From Gelatoporia subvermispora B (Eukaryota > Basidiomycota > Agaricomycetes > Polyporales > Gelatoporiaceae), in NCBI GenBank assembly GCA_000320605.2, contig KB445798.1, positions 1,681,541 to 1,745,540 on the forward strand: DNA of 64,000 nucleotides, given 5' to 3'. A program made the translations under genes and the position numbers. The notes under the pieces were generated by a model that ran no database searches, was not told the origin of the DNA, and saw nothing but the letters and a program-made list of their open reading frames with translations. Positions 49,510-60,878 of the stretch are shown here, in pieces. Position 1 is the stretch's first letter, and each line of letters starts with the position of its first letter.

Positions 49510-52070
49510 CGGGCGCGCCGCGCTGCAAGGGCCGATACGGCCGTCGCGAGCCCGTGCTGGCAGGCGCGAAGAAAACAGGAGGCATGCGCGCCTCGGACGA
49601 GGCGGGCAGGATCGAGACCCGCGGGCTGCTGAAGAAGCTGAGCTCGCGGACGGGTCGCGACGCCGCCGCCCCCGTGCGACTCACCCTGTCCCCTGAGCCT
49701 GGCTCGATCCCGGGCTGTTGCCACCAACCTCGCAGCACCCAATTCCAACAAGATCATCACCATTTCCGTCCTTTGGCGTGCAGCGAGTGCGAAACGGGGG
49801 TTGCTGATTTGGGGTTAGCATGCGGAAAGCAGGGAGGGACCAGAGATGGCGAGGGTTTGCGTCGCGCGCTCTTGGCTCGCTGCGCAGGCGTGGGGCGCTT
49901 TCAGGGCGACGTCGACAGTTCGCTGCGAAGCGGAGGTGTCCCCACACAGACGGCAGCAGCGCGAGGCGGAGATAGAGTGGACGTTGGAATCCTCGAGATC
50001 TCGACTGGAGGTCATGAGTGCAGCACAGGTTTGCTGTGCAAGCTCTGGATTCGAGCGAGTGTACTGACATCGGGCACCCTACGCTTGGCATGTCGAGCAT
50101 TGAATGTGGGGCGCGTACAGCCCATTGCCGAGCGTAGTATGCACAACGAATCTCAGTGAGTCCAGGATTCCGCTAATCTCCTAACCCACCCCTCAAGTGG
50201 AGCTTGTCAGATCCGTGTTGGTCGTCGGGTGTCACCCTGGGCTTGATCTGCATCTAGAGACTGGAGTTAGCCCCCTGCATCTACAAAGCGGTCTGCACAT
50301 GACGACATACCAGCTAGCACACATCGGGGTGCATAACTCATCGCGCTCAGCACGCAGCACGCTCGTCCCTGCACGCTCTGGGCCGCCACGTCTAGACACC
50401 TCGGCATTAGCGTGGACACCGTTATAAGTATACGCGCCCCAGAACCGTCCTCAGGCCGTACTCATTGACCCGATACGGGTAACGGCCGTCGTGACTCGCG
50501 AGCCCGTGCTAGCTGGCGCAAGGAACACAGAAACCGCACGCACCTCGGACGACCTGGACGTGATCGAGCCCCTGCGCGCCCCCACATAAGTCGAGCCCGT
50601 GCACGCCGCGCCGCTCATCCTGCCTCGGAGCGTAAGCGCACCCCGGAACTCGGGCTAGGGCGCGATAGCGGGGTGCCGCCGCTCCAGGATCTCGGCGTGG
50701 CGTATCGCTGCTGATCTGGGATAATGGTGCATACAGCAGTCTGGGCGGGGCCGGAAGAGCGGTGCGCGTCCGATCGATGCATGTGTGTCTCCACGAGGAA
50801 CAGAGTGAAGGACGGGCAGCGGACGGCGGCGAGCGCGTGCCGTGCGAATCTGACGCGTCGACATGTGACCGCGTATCGGTGACGTCACTCGAACGTCGTC
50901 TTGTGCGCCGCGTTGTGTGCGCTGGCGCTGCGTCGTGTGCGCTGCGGACTGTGCGCGCCCTCGACCCATCCCGAGTCGCGGGCACCGTTACGGGGCACAC
51001 GGAGTACGACAAACATCGCGAGCAGTGCCTGGCGTGAGCGGATTGGGCCAATTTGCCGGATGCGAGAGTTCCTCGAGGCATACCAGGAGGGCTGCTGCGG
51101 GCCTACTGAGCCTAGAGATACCGGTACGACGTGGAAAAATCGCCACGACCACCACATAACTTGTACAAGCGCAGCGAGCAGTTGAACGTAAACCTCCTGA
51201 AACATTCGACGTGTCTGTAGGGGTTCCAGTGCGGCCCCGGCGCACGAGATCCATGTCGCGCGCGAAAATCTCATCGGTTCGCCCGTATTCATCAGAGAAC
51301 TGAAGATGCGCCCCGTGCGTCCCCTGCATGTTGCCCACGAGGAGCGATTCCGCAGACGTGCACCTTCACCTCGTTGCGATAGGTTTGGATAACAGCGCCA
51401 CGAGGGTATCATGCTCAACGCTGGCGATATGGCACCTACGACATATCGGACAGCAGCGCTCTACGCCTCTCATAGGTATAATCTTGATTTGTTTACTGTT
51501 CTTCGGTCCTCGACTTCTCACTGATGGAAACCTGCAGGGAGTTCGAACACGACGGTGAAGGGTCAAAGCTCGTTCGAGGTTCGAATCCTCTAGTCATCCG
51601 TTCAAGTGAAGCTCGGCAGATCCATCCTCCGTGCTAATCGTCGATTATCACCTTGAGCGTCATCTGGAGACGGGAGTCAGCCCACCTGCATCCGCGAAGG
51701 GTTCTGAACATACCTGCACCGGCTAGCCCTCATCGAGGTGCAAAGGCGGTCGTGCTCGCTCTACACGCTTCGCGCCGCCATGCATAGACATCTCGGCGAT
51801 AGCGCGGACGCGGACGCGGCACACGCACCTCCGAACCGTCCCTCGGCTGTACACATCGACGACCGAGGGCGAGCACAGTTCAGAGCGGCGCACGTAGAGA
51901 GCGCCACGACTCGCGAGGCGGCACATGCTGCATTGGACCGGAGCAGCGCGAGGCCCTCGAGGTGCACTGCGCGCGACGATCAGCGGTTGACGGGCCTCGC
52001 CCTCGCCTTCCTCCCTTCCATGGCCGCGTGCGCCGCTACAAGGGCCGATACACCCACGGCGAGATTATAT
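49510..52070. repeat. Diverged dispersed repeats, at least three related segments
   Basis: A segment at about 49510-49610 (containing AAGGGCCGATACGGCCGTCG and a later CCTCGGACGA) recurs in altered form at about 50460-50560 and in part near 52035. A separate block of roughly 280 bases at about 50195-50460 aligns with about 51600-51870: shared cores include CAAGTG.AGCT, GCAGATCC/TCAGATCC, a GGAGACGGGAGT/AGAGACTGGAGT pair and a CGTCC.TC.GG..GTAC end. Copies differ by many substitutions and small indels. No long frame survives in any copy. Likely remains of a transposable element. Confidence 0.55.
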
Positions 52071-52833
52071 GTGGTGAAAACTTACTGGGCACGGTGTATC
52101 TGCGGGTGCAGTTCGATACGTGAGTTCCAAGATCGAAAGGTGTTGTTCCGGCGGCTCGTGTCCCGCGGTCTTGTCGTGGAGGGCGTGGAGAGACATGAAC
52201 ACGAACCGTGACGTGACCTTCGAGGACCGTGGATGACAGCTGTCCGCGTGCCTTGTGTCACCGGAACCCAAAGGGCTGCGCACGTCCGCGTCAGACGTCG
52301 CGCACCTTGTGGGCCTCGCATGCAATAGAGTCTAGACTCACTGGTACGACCTACATCCTCCTACTGGCACTGTGCACATCGCAGCACCGTATGGGTTTGA
52401 ACCATAGCGTAGCATCAACATCCGCCCACCTCGCTCTCTTCAGGCTGAGCTGTATGATCAGGCTTGTGCGAGCACTCAGTACTGCGGCGGAATCACGTCC
52501 GCATGAAATACGCGAGCCAACTCTGTTCATGTGGCTGTCTTCCATGATCTCGTAGCTGCATGAGGCTGTCCCCCCGGCCAGTATCCATGCACCTTTTGAG
52601 CGTTCTCATGAGGCGATGCAAGCCACGGTGCACGACACGCCAACAAGACGTGTATATGGGTACGAGGGTGCCGTAGGATCAGCTCTCGCCGGTGCACCGT
52701 CTCGTCTCGCTCCCCTCAACACTTGAACGGCTGTCGTTTTTCTCTCCTCCCTCAACTTTGACACAGACCTTATCAGGTTGCTCAGACAGGTCAAGGTCAC
52801 ATAGACTCGCCCCAGGCGGACATATCGATCTCG

Positions 52834-54660
52834 ATGTCTCAATTGGAAGTTATGTTCCTGGTCGCTCTAGAGAAATGCAAGCGACGGACGAAGATGGACC
52901 TTTCAAAGGAGCCGTTCTTTGCTAAGCTTGAGCACTGCAAGACGGCCGACGATGTCATGATGGTCCCCGAAGAACGCATCAACAAGCTCATTGAACGGCA
53001 GGAGAAGGGCAAGGCGAAGGGCGGACTTGCGTGGTTGCTCAGCCGGATAGTAGATGTCTTGCTCGCGCTGCGCCTGGGAGATACAGTGGGAGAGGCCACT
53101 GGCCTGGTAAGTGGATGTTCGACGCCGAGCCTTTGCTGCTTAGGGAATTCATGTTCGCAAACCAGGTCGGGGGAGCAGGAAAGGCGGTCATCGGCGCTAT
53201 TGTCGTTCTACTTGAGGTATGCATCGCCAGGCCCCTCTTTTTCAGTGATGAGTTCGAGTATTCCAGACAATCCGTGATGTCGGAAAGAGCTGCAAGATGC
53301 TCATGGATCTACTCGAGGACGTCTCGAACTTCGTCATGCGCCTCGAGGTCTATTCCAACCACACGCTGTCTCCGGTGACGAGCCAGATTATCGTCAATAT
53401 ATTGGTATAAGTGAAGTGTGCGAGGTGTTGTCCAAGAAAGCGAATAGCATGTGCGTACCCGACGACCAGCTAGATTGATTTATGCTTACAATGGCGGACA
53501 GGTTCCGCTGGGTGTCCTGTCAACTCGAAACGCTTCGTCTTTGTCCACCCTCCCTCGCACAAAGTACTTTGGAGACCGTGCCAGACACCCTCGACGAGAC
53601 ATGACCGCATCCTGGATCGCATCAGAGGGACCAAAGCCGACCATGATCTTCTCCGAATCCTTCAATGCCTGACAGTATGCATCCGTGACTCCGTCCGCTC
53701 GAAATCCAGGAGCTTGCGCAAGTCCTCGCGATCGATCTCGACGGTGACATCCCGAAACTCCGTGTAGGATGGCGCGACGAGGGCCCGGGAGCGACAGTTC
53801 TCGGGCTGTGCTCTGCACTGGGCGTGGTGCACCCTGAGTCTGACGCGAAGCAGGTGCAGTTTGCTCATCCCTCTGTGCAGGAGTACCTCCTGTCCTCCCG
53901 CCTTGCCTTGAGGCCACTCAAGAAATTCCACGTCATCGAGCAGGATGCACACGCTATCATCGCTAAAGCTTGTTTCGGTGTTTTACTTTATTTATCCGAG
54001 TGCACAGATGGAGAAGGCGCCACTGCAGAGGCAGACACACAGTCTCCTCTCGCAGATTACTCCGCAAAGTACTGGGTGTAACATGCACACAACGAGGGCG
54101 TGTTCGGACGAGTTCGAAAGGCCGTAGAAAAGCTTTTCGATCCTAGTGACCGGTTTATCAGACCGTGGATCCAATTGCACGACATAGACTCTGACAAGCC
54201 GCTGTCAAGAGTAAAACACGAAACAGAGCACGGGCTCTATCATGCTTCATTATGCGGCTTCGAGCGCATAGTGGGACACATTCTGGACCTCGGCCCCAGC
54301 GACTGCGACAAACCAGGCGGTTACTGCGGAACGGCATTAGGCGCAGCATGCTCCGAGAGATACCTTGGGATTGCCGGTTTGCTTAAGCCTTATTGCGCAC
54401 GGCGCAGAGGTCAGTGCCTCAGCTAGCGACTACGGAGTTGCTCTTTCCTTGGCATCATCGGGAGGACACATCGAGATCGCCCGTCTGCTCATTGAGCACG
54501 GTGCAGATTTCGATGCTCCCGCTGGTGAGTATGGAACTGCCCTTGCGATAGCGTGAAGCGTCATCAAAAGGGCATGTCGAAGTTGCCCGTCTGCTGCGTG
54601 AGCACGGTCACACGGTGCGATTGCGGATGGTCTGTCCGGTATCTCGTTAGCTGACTAGAA
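52834..54660 (+). pseudogene. Decayed Goodbye-(NACHT lost)-ankyrin NLR gene
   Basis: The frame starts MSQLEVMFLVALEKCKRRTK, aligned with the start of the Goodbye domain of the intact receptor. The domain continues through DVLLALRLGDTVGEATGL, an intron with preserved GTAAGT donor at 53107, GGAGKAVIGAIVVLLE, a second intron, and LMDLLEDVSNFVMRLEVYSN, ending at a stop near 53408. Only about 90 bases later the sequence resumes after the ATPase with FRWVSCQLETL and PDTLDET, a frameshift, then ILQCLTVC. Further on come VQFAHPSVQEYLLSSRL, ADYSAKYWV followed by TAA (54079-54081), and about four diverged ankyrin units (GFERIVGHILDLG, HIEIARLLIEHGADF) with another frameshift near 54380. P-loop, Walker B and all of NACHT are absent. 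Clearly non-functional as a receptor. Confidence 0.88.
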
Positions 54661-57600
54661 GCACTGTATGGGTATGGTGTTAGGATAGGAGAATAACTGT
54701 GGATCGTGCCTGCTATTGTGTGATCTTGCACGTGTACCGGAAACAAGTGTGACTCCTGTAGGTTGTGATATAATGCGATTTTCATCGGTCTCGGTACTAA
54801 GTAATATTCTGGCTCGCGCATTCCCCCAATTGCTCCGTAATTGTCCCCTGAGTTCAGAGATGCTAAGTGCGTTCACCCCGAGCATGCTCTCCGCGGTCCC
54901 AGACCCGCTTGCGGCCTCGCCGACTACGCCTTGCTCGTAAGTCAACTGGCGCTGCGTGCATGGGACTCCTCGGTGCTCGGTGGGCTCCACACCGCCATGA
55001 TGGCGATGATGCTGTTGGTTGAGTGAGACGAGAGATAGGACGCTCCTGCGGTCTTTCAGGAGGGGATAGGTTAGGTAGTGCAGATGTCATACATTGTGCG
55101 CTGAGTGCGCGGGCTTGTGTGGCATAGTGTTGGGCTTAGGGTTGACTCTCCCGCAAGGCCCAGATACATCTGCCCGTCTGCACGACGGCATGACCACGTC
55201 CTGCCACGTCGACCACGAGAAGTCCCGGCTCGTCTTCGTAGACGGTGCGCACTGCGCGTGCTGCGGGTGGGGGCTGTGCACAGACGACGTCTGAGTGACG
55301 TCTCCAATCGAGCACGCGGGGACGTACCAACACGGCAAGTTTGCACGGCCTTTCGCGAATGACGCTGCTCATTGCGAACTTCGCAGTCGATTCCCGCACT
55401 GGGAAGCTGCAAGCTCGGCAAATCCACACTCAAGTCGTGACTTCAATCCACATCCGCACCTCGAGTCCCAAATCATCCGCCCGTGTGCTTGACTCAGCTT
55501 GCGCATCGCAGCACCCCCTCGCACCCCCAAACCGCACTCTGCGCGCCCCGCACGCCCACACCCATCATGCAGTCTCCGCCAAGAACTCGAGCACGCAGGT
55601 GTAGAGAGTGCGCTGGACGGGCAGGGCGTGCTGCGTCGGCCGGGCTGGGTTGGATCTTGGCTTCTCGTCTCCACCTTCAGCGAACGCAGACGCAGCGACA
55701 CGACTCACTCAAGTCGAGGTTCGACGTCCCTGGACCTCTTGCACGCAATCGCGCAGCCCTCGCTCGCCCGCTCGACGTAGCGGCGACATCCACGGGGAGT
55801 AAAGCGCGTGGCCCAGAGAGAGCAAGGGGCACGCCGCACGAGAACAGTTCACGCGGGCGTCGACAGAGGGGAGGCCATCCGGGGCAACTCGGCACAGCCA
55901 ATGTGCTCTCTAACACGCGGGGACTGCTGCAGGACATATGGAGTGCGACAAACATCACGGGCAGTACTTGGCTGGTGTGAGCGGGAACTGAGTACTGAGT
56001 TTTGGACCCAGTCCGTCAGTCCGAGCGCACGAGACGATGTTTGAGCGTCGTCATCGATCGGGATCGAGCACGCGGTCACATGCTGACGCGTCAAATTCGC
56101 ACGGCACGCGCTCGCCGCCGTTGGCTGTCTACGCACACTCACCATGTTGCAGCAAGACTCACTTCGCGCGCAGACCTCGGGCGCAGCGACGCAAGCAGCC
56201 GCACGCACGGACCCAGGCTTGACGGCGCCCTTCCCGCCATGTCCAGCGAGTCCGGTCAGCGCCGCCCTCGACCCGCCGACCTCAGGGCCTCTACCAGCTA
56301 CGCCTACCACGGAGACCACAAGAGCGTTATGCAGGAAGCGGTAGTGTGTACCAGCGGGTGTCGTCGCGTGCCAGGAGCATGCGTCCTTCGCTCGGTGCGT
56401 GTGCCCAGTTCGCCCGTGGAGACACACACTCGATCGGACGTGCGCCGCGATTGCGCGTGCGGGCTGCGCCGTCCCTCTTCGCAAAGACGTTCCCGGCTGA
56501 CGTGTAACCCACTTCCGCGCTCCATACAACAGCTCGACGTGCGTCTTGACGGGACAACGCATCCCCGTCTCACCGTCTTCGCGCCCATACCCTCTCGTGA
56601 TGCCGCCGCCACATCGTGCGGGCGGGGGTCCGGGGACTGCATGGCCGTGCGCAGGCGGACCCGGGGCGCCGACCGTCGACCGCCGACTTGAAGTGAGACG
56701 TGCCGCCGATGAAGGAGGCGGAGGCGGAGAGCCGAGACCCGGCCTAGCCACACCAACCCAGCACGCCCCGCCCGCCCCGCCGCGCGCGCGTGCGTGAGTA
56801 TGGTTCGATGTGCCGTGAGGGGTCGGCTCCTGCACACCCACATCGCACGCGCGGTGCTCGGTGCGTACTCGGTCGGCGGATGCAGTAGTAGTACTAGTGC
56901 ACGGCCGGACGTGCGGGTTGGCGCGTCGTAGCGCAGTGATGTCGGGCGGGGCGGTTGGGACTGCGATACGGTGAGAGCAACGTACGGTCGAGACGAGACG
57001 AACAAACGAGCGATGGTGAGAACCGCAACTTGCAATGCACTGTCGCTCGTGTGGTCGTGAGCCCCTGTGAGCGGGACCGTCGCGGTGTCGATGAGCGATG
57101 GATACATCGAGGATGACGACGGCGCTGTCGCTCGTGTGGGCATAGTCGGCTGGGCCTCTGTCCCCGAGCGGTGTCACCGCGCCCTTGACACTGCACCTCG
57201 AGATCGAAGACGGCGCTGTCGCGTGGACTTTGGCCAGGTCGTCCCCGTCCTCGCTGTCTTCGAAGTGTCGGAGCGAGCGGTGGGGGGCGAGCATGTGTGA
57301 GTTCGTGGGCTGGATGATCGTGAGGGCCACGCGATTGGAGTGAGATGGGTGGTGCGAACGGTCACCGTGGGCGGCCTGCGCGTGGGTCTGCCTCGCTATT
57401 AGTTCGAAGCGTGTAAAGGTAGTCGATGACTCGATATGGATGATGGACATGGTGGCAGTAGCTCTGACCGTAACTCTTGAGCCGTTGTGCGGAGGGTTCA
57501 ACGTTCAAAGTCGCTTCGAAAGCGCACAGACGATCGATACGATCCTGCGCACGCTGCACAGCTTTCTGTCAGGACATCCACGCGCGATCGTCACCTCACA

Positions 57601-58000
57601 ATCCGATCAGGCTCTTCGACCACTCACACAACATTTCATTACCAAGATCTGCAAGAATGCCTGCACCACGCCGCGGAAATGGGATTCGGACATCGTCCTC
57701 TAAATTAGTATAATACACCACTCGCAAGTCCGCCAAGGCGTACCGGCCCGATTAAATATTAATGCAAACAAGGCGCTGCTGCAGCAAACAGTCCGTGTCA
57801 CCAGTCCCATTCCGTGCGTCGTGCGTAGCGCGCGGGGCATATCAGCAGCCCCTACAATGCGAGCGAGATAGTAAAAAAGAAAGAACGTGTGTAGGTGTGG
57901 GCGGGGCGGGGCCGGGGCATGGAGTGTCCGAGAATGAGCGGGACGCTACCGAGAAAATGAAGATCGAGATTAAAAAATCCGTCCATGATATCGAAAAAAT
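54661..58000. other. GC-rich gene-poor region with rearranged repeats
   Basis: No supported gene. Long frames such as the minus-strand frame 55849-57501 arise from high GC and low complexity, not from a recognisable protein. Segments near 55931-55990 and 56057-56125 match, in direct and inverted orientation respectively, parts of 50820-51050, so the region is a mosaic of old repeats. Confidence 0.45.
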
Positions 58001-60878
58001 CTAGCAGGAAGTCAACTGCACGCGTGCGACCGTCAGTCGCCGGCCGGAGGACGAAAGTACGCCCATGCTTACCTGAGAATTTTTCGGCCAGGGGTAGCCC
58101 GCCCCGACAGGTGGTGGTTGCGACCAGAACGTCAGGTTCGGATCTGCACACATCCGGGGCATCAGCAACTCGACTCTGTGATATGTGTAATGAGGGACTT
58201 ACTGGTATATGCCTCCATGTGGTTGTTGATGTAGTCCATCGTCGGATAGTCTGGTGGGTCGCAGCCGACGTTCTGCGAGTCCGAGCGCTGGTACACACGG
58301 ACGTAGTCGACCTGCATTATCGCGGGGAACTCCATCGTGCTGAGATCAATCGTCTGCCAACTCTCTGCGCGCCGCCGCCACCGCCGCCACATTTGCGTCA
58401 GCCACCCGCACGTCACTCAGCTCGGGAACGCGACTCACCGGACATGCCCAGATTGAGGATAATGGACTGCAAGCGGCGCACGTATCAGCCCCTCGCCCGC
58501 GCCACCAAAGATAACAAGACCGCCACAGGACTCACCATGGGCTCAACCGGGATGAGACGCTGCGAGACCTGTGAGCCGTCCGGGCCCTGGTCAGGGCCGA
58601 CAGAGCCAGCGCCGAGCCTGTACGACGGCTGGCCGTTCGACTGCCACGTGATGAAGCCCGTCGTTGGGTCCTTGGGGTCGCTGAAGTACTCGAAGCCTAC
58701 AAAGCACGCGGTCAGCGCCAGGCGCAGGAGGCATGGAGCGGGAGGACGCACCGAGCGTGGTGAAGACCTGGCCGGATCCCTGGAACATGTCGTCGGGGAG
58801 GTCCGTCAAGCACGAGATGGCTTGTTGGCTGCACAGCCGCACAGAAGCGACATCAAATCAGCTGCGCGCGGCTCGGCCAGACGGACGCCCACTCACATTG
58901 CAGATCCCCTATCATCACGCACACACAATCGCCACCACAATCAGCGTCACAATCACAATCACGCCGCAAAATCAGCACTTTGCGCAACTGCGAGTGAGAA
59001 ACGCGGGACTCACTTGTAGGTATTCGGCCTCGTGATGTCCGGCGTGTAGACCCACCACTCGTCCTCCGTCGCGTTGCCGTACTGGTAATCGGCCGTGAAG
59101 GGCGCAAACTGGGCTGACTGCGAGACGACCTGGCCCACGGAGCCCGCCGTCTTGTTACGCTCGACCTCGAGGATGTCAATCTCGGGGGCGCCACGGCCGA
59201 CCGAGACGTCCGGGCCGGGATGGTCCTCGCCGGGGCATGTACACGATCTGCACACATCGCCAATCAAACAGTGATTTCACGACACCGAGAGTAAAGGCGA
59301 CTCACGAGACGCGCTGGCCGGGCAGCCAGGACAGGTCAAAGTTGTACTTTGAGCGCGACGCGTCCGAGTGCAGCGCGGCGGCGGGACCCGAGCCGTTCTG
59401 GAACGTCTGGTTGGGGAACGTGCCTACGTCGCAGGCGCCATAGCTGGCAGACAGGCACAGGGAGACCGCCAACAGTCAGCGTGGACAACGTGCGAATGCG
59501 CCGCAGGCACTCACGAGTACGGCCATGTCCCGTCTGTCGTTGCGGCGTAACCTGGACGGCCGAGGTTGCCCATAGTCCATGCACCTGGCCACTGCGCGTC
59601 GCAGAGTCGTCCACATGTCAGCATGTGGAAATTCAGACTACCTGTGCGCGAGCAGACGTACATAACCCCTGGTGTTCGAATTCGGGCCCGGAAGTGTGAT
59701 GGAGACCTCAATGTAACCGCTGGTGAAGCAGAACTTGTTCCAGCTCTGGAGCATGCCGCTCTTGTACTGCAGCCCGTGGTTCGTGGACGGGTCCGCGACC
59801 TGGTCCATGCGGATTTGGAGGCTGCCGTTGGTGGTAAAGATCTGCGAGGGGTCGTACCACTCCAGGTCCTCCGTTGTCCCGTACCAGATGTTGACCGCCT
59901 CCCAGAAGGGGTCGTCCCCAGGCCAAAATGTCCGTCCGTCCGTCTCGAACTCGTCGGAAAAGACGAGCTCATACTGCTCGTTGTCCCATCCAGTGCGCTG
60001 CTTTGCAGACTCCGGCGTCTTCGCATCGATGAGCTGTGGTATTTGGAATCTGCGAGAGATGAGAGGTGCTGCAGGGCGAAATAACGGAGTACTCACGGCG
60101 CGGCTCTGCTATTGCTGGTCACGACAGGGCCGTTGTTGTCGATGGCAAGGTTCCGGGTGTTATTGCGCCAGAAGTCGACGACTGGGTACGCCACGAACAG
60201 CGCGAGCAGAATCGAGACGAGCAGTGCGAGGACGCCAATGTTGAGGATCCCGCGCCAGGACCAGAAGCGGCCGCGCGGGTCGGGGTACTCGGGGAGGTAC
60301 AGGTCGTCGTCGTCGTCGGGGCCCTCCTTGGTGTCGAGGTCGGGGTCGTACACGTACGGCACGAACCCGCGCTGGATCGGCACGACGCCGGAGGGGTACT
60401 TCGAGTCGGAAGAGAGCGAAAAGACGGAGTCGCCAGAGGACGAGGCGACCGAGTCGCGGTTGTTGAGCGGAGGCGGCGGGGCAAGCTGGTCCTGGTTGTC
60501 GTCGAGGGCAAGCCGGTAGAGCAGCATCGAGCCGCGTGGGCCGCCCGTTTGTTGCGCTGCGAGGGCTTGCGATTCCTCCGACGCAATGCGGTTGAACTGG
60601 GTGCTGCCGCGAGAGGCTGGCCGCGAGCGAAGGACATGAGGCGAGGTGTTCGGGTTGAGCGGGGACGAGACAAAGTTGGCAGCCGAAAAGGAGCGGGAGG
60701 TCTTTGGCGAGAGGGTCGAGTCGTTTGCGTCGGCGGGGAGGAGGGGCTGGTCGACGGTGGGTGTGTTGGGCTGGCGGGGGCTATCACTGGCGTCCTCGGG
60801 AGTCGATGCGCCTGAGCGATGCTCACCGCTGCCCGCAGAGCCCGAGCCAGAGGACTCGCCCGACCACGCAGCAGACAT
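58001..60878 (-). CDS. SKN1: SKN1/KRE6-type beta-1,6-glucan synthesis-associated GH16 protein
   Basis: Type II membrane protein needed in yeast for beta-1,6-glucan in the cell wall. The first exon (60878-60097, about 260 residues) is a Ser/Pro-rich cytosolic tail followed by one membrane segment ([20 protein letters not shown], near residues 208-232). The lumenal GH16-like domain starts [20 protein letters not shown] and contains [39 protein letters not shown], the split [16 protein letters not shown] and [12 protein letters not shown], the catalytic-type motif [10 protein letters not shown], and [14 protein letters not shown]. The C-terminal part has [46 protein letters not shown] and [14 protein letters not shown], ending at TAG (58003-58001). 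About ten exons. Whether SKN1 or KRE6 is the true orthologue cannot be said; basidiomycetes usually have several. Confidence 0.95.

Larger units (their letters stand above)
47700..52833. other. Repeat-rich gene-poor region
   Basis: No gene is supported in 5.1 kb. The left 1.5 kb has no visible structure except the hydrophobin promoter. From about 49500 on, diverged repeats appear (separate entry). A perfect tRNA B-box-like sequence near 51577 is not part of a foldable tRNA. Confidence 0.5.

Noticed and set aside
51513..51600. tRNA or tRNA-derived SINE suggested by GGTTCGAATCC near 51577
   Set aside because: The T-arm has only four of five pairs, the acceptor stem at most five of seven, and there is no A box or D-arm. 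Probably chance.
55849..57501. 550-residue minus-strand frame
   Set aside because: High GC with few stops, overlapping open frames on both strands, biased composition (Arg, Ser, Thr, His), no motif and no splice structure.
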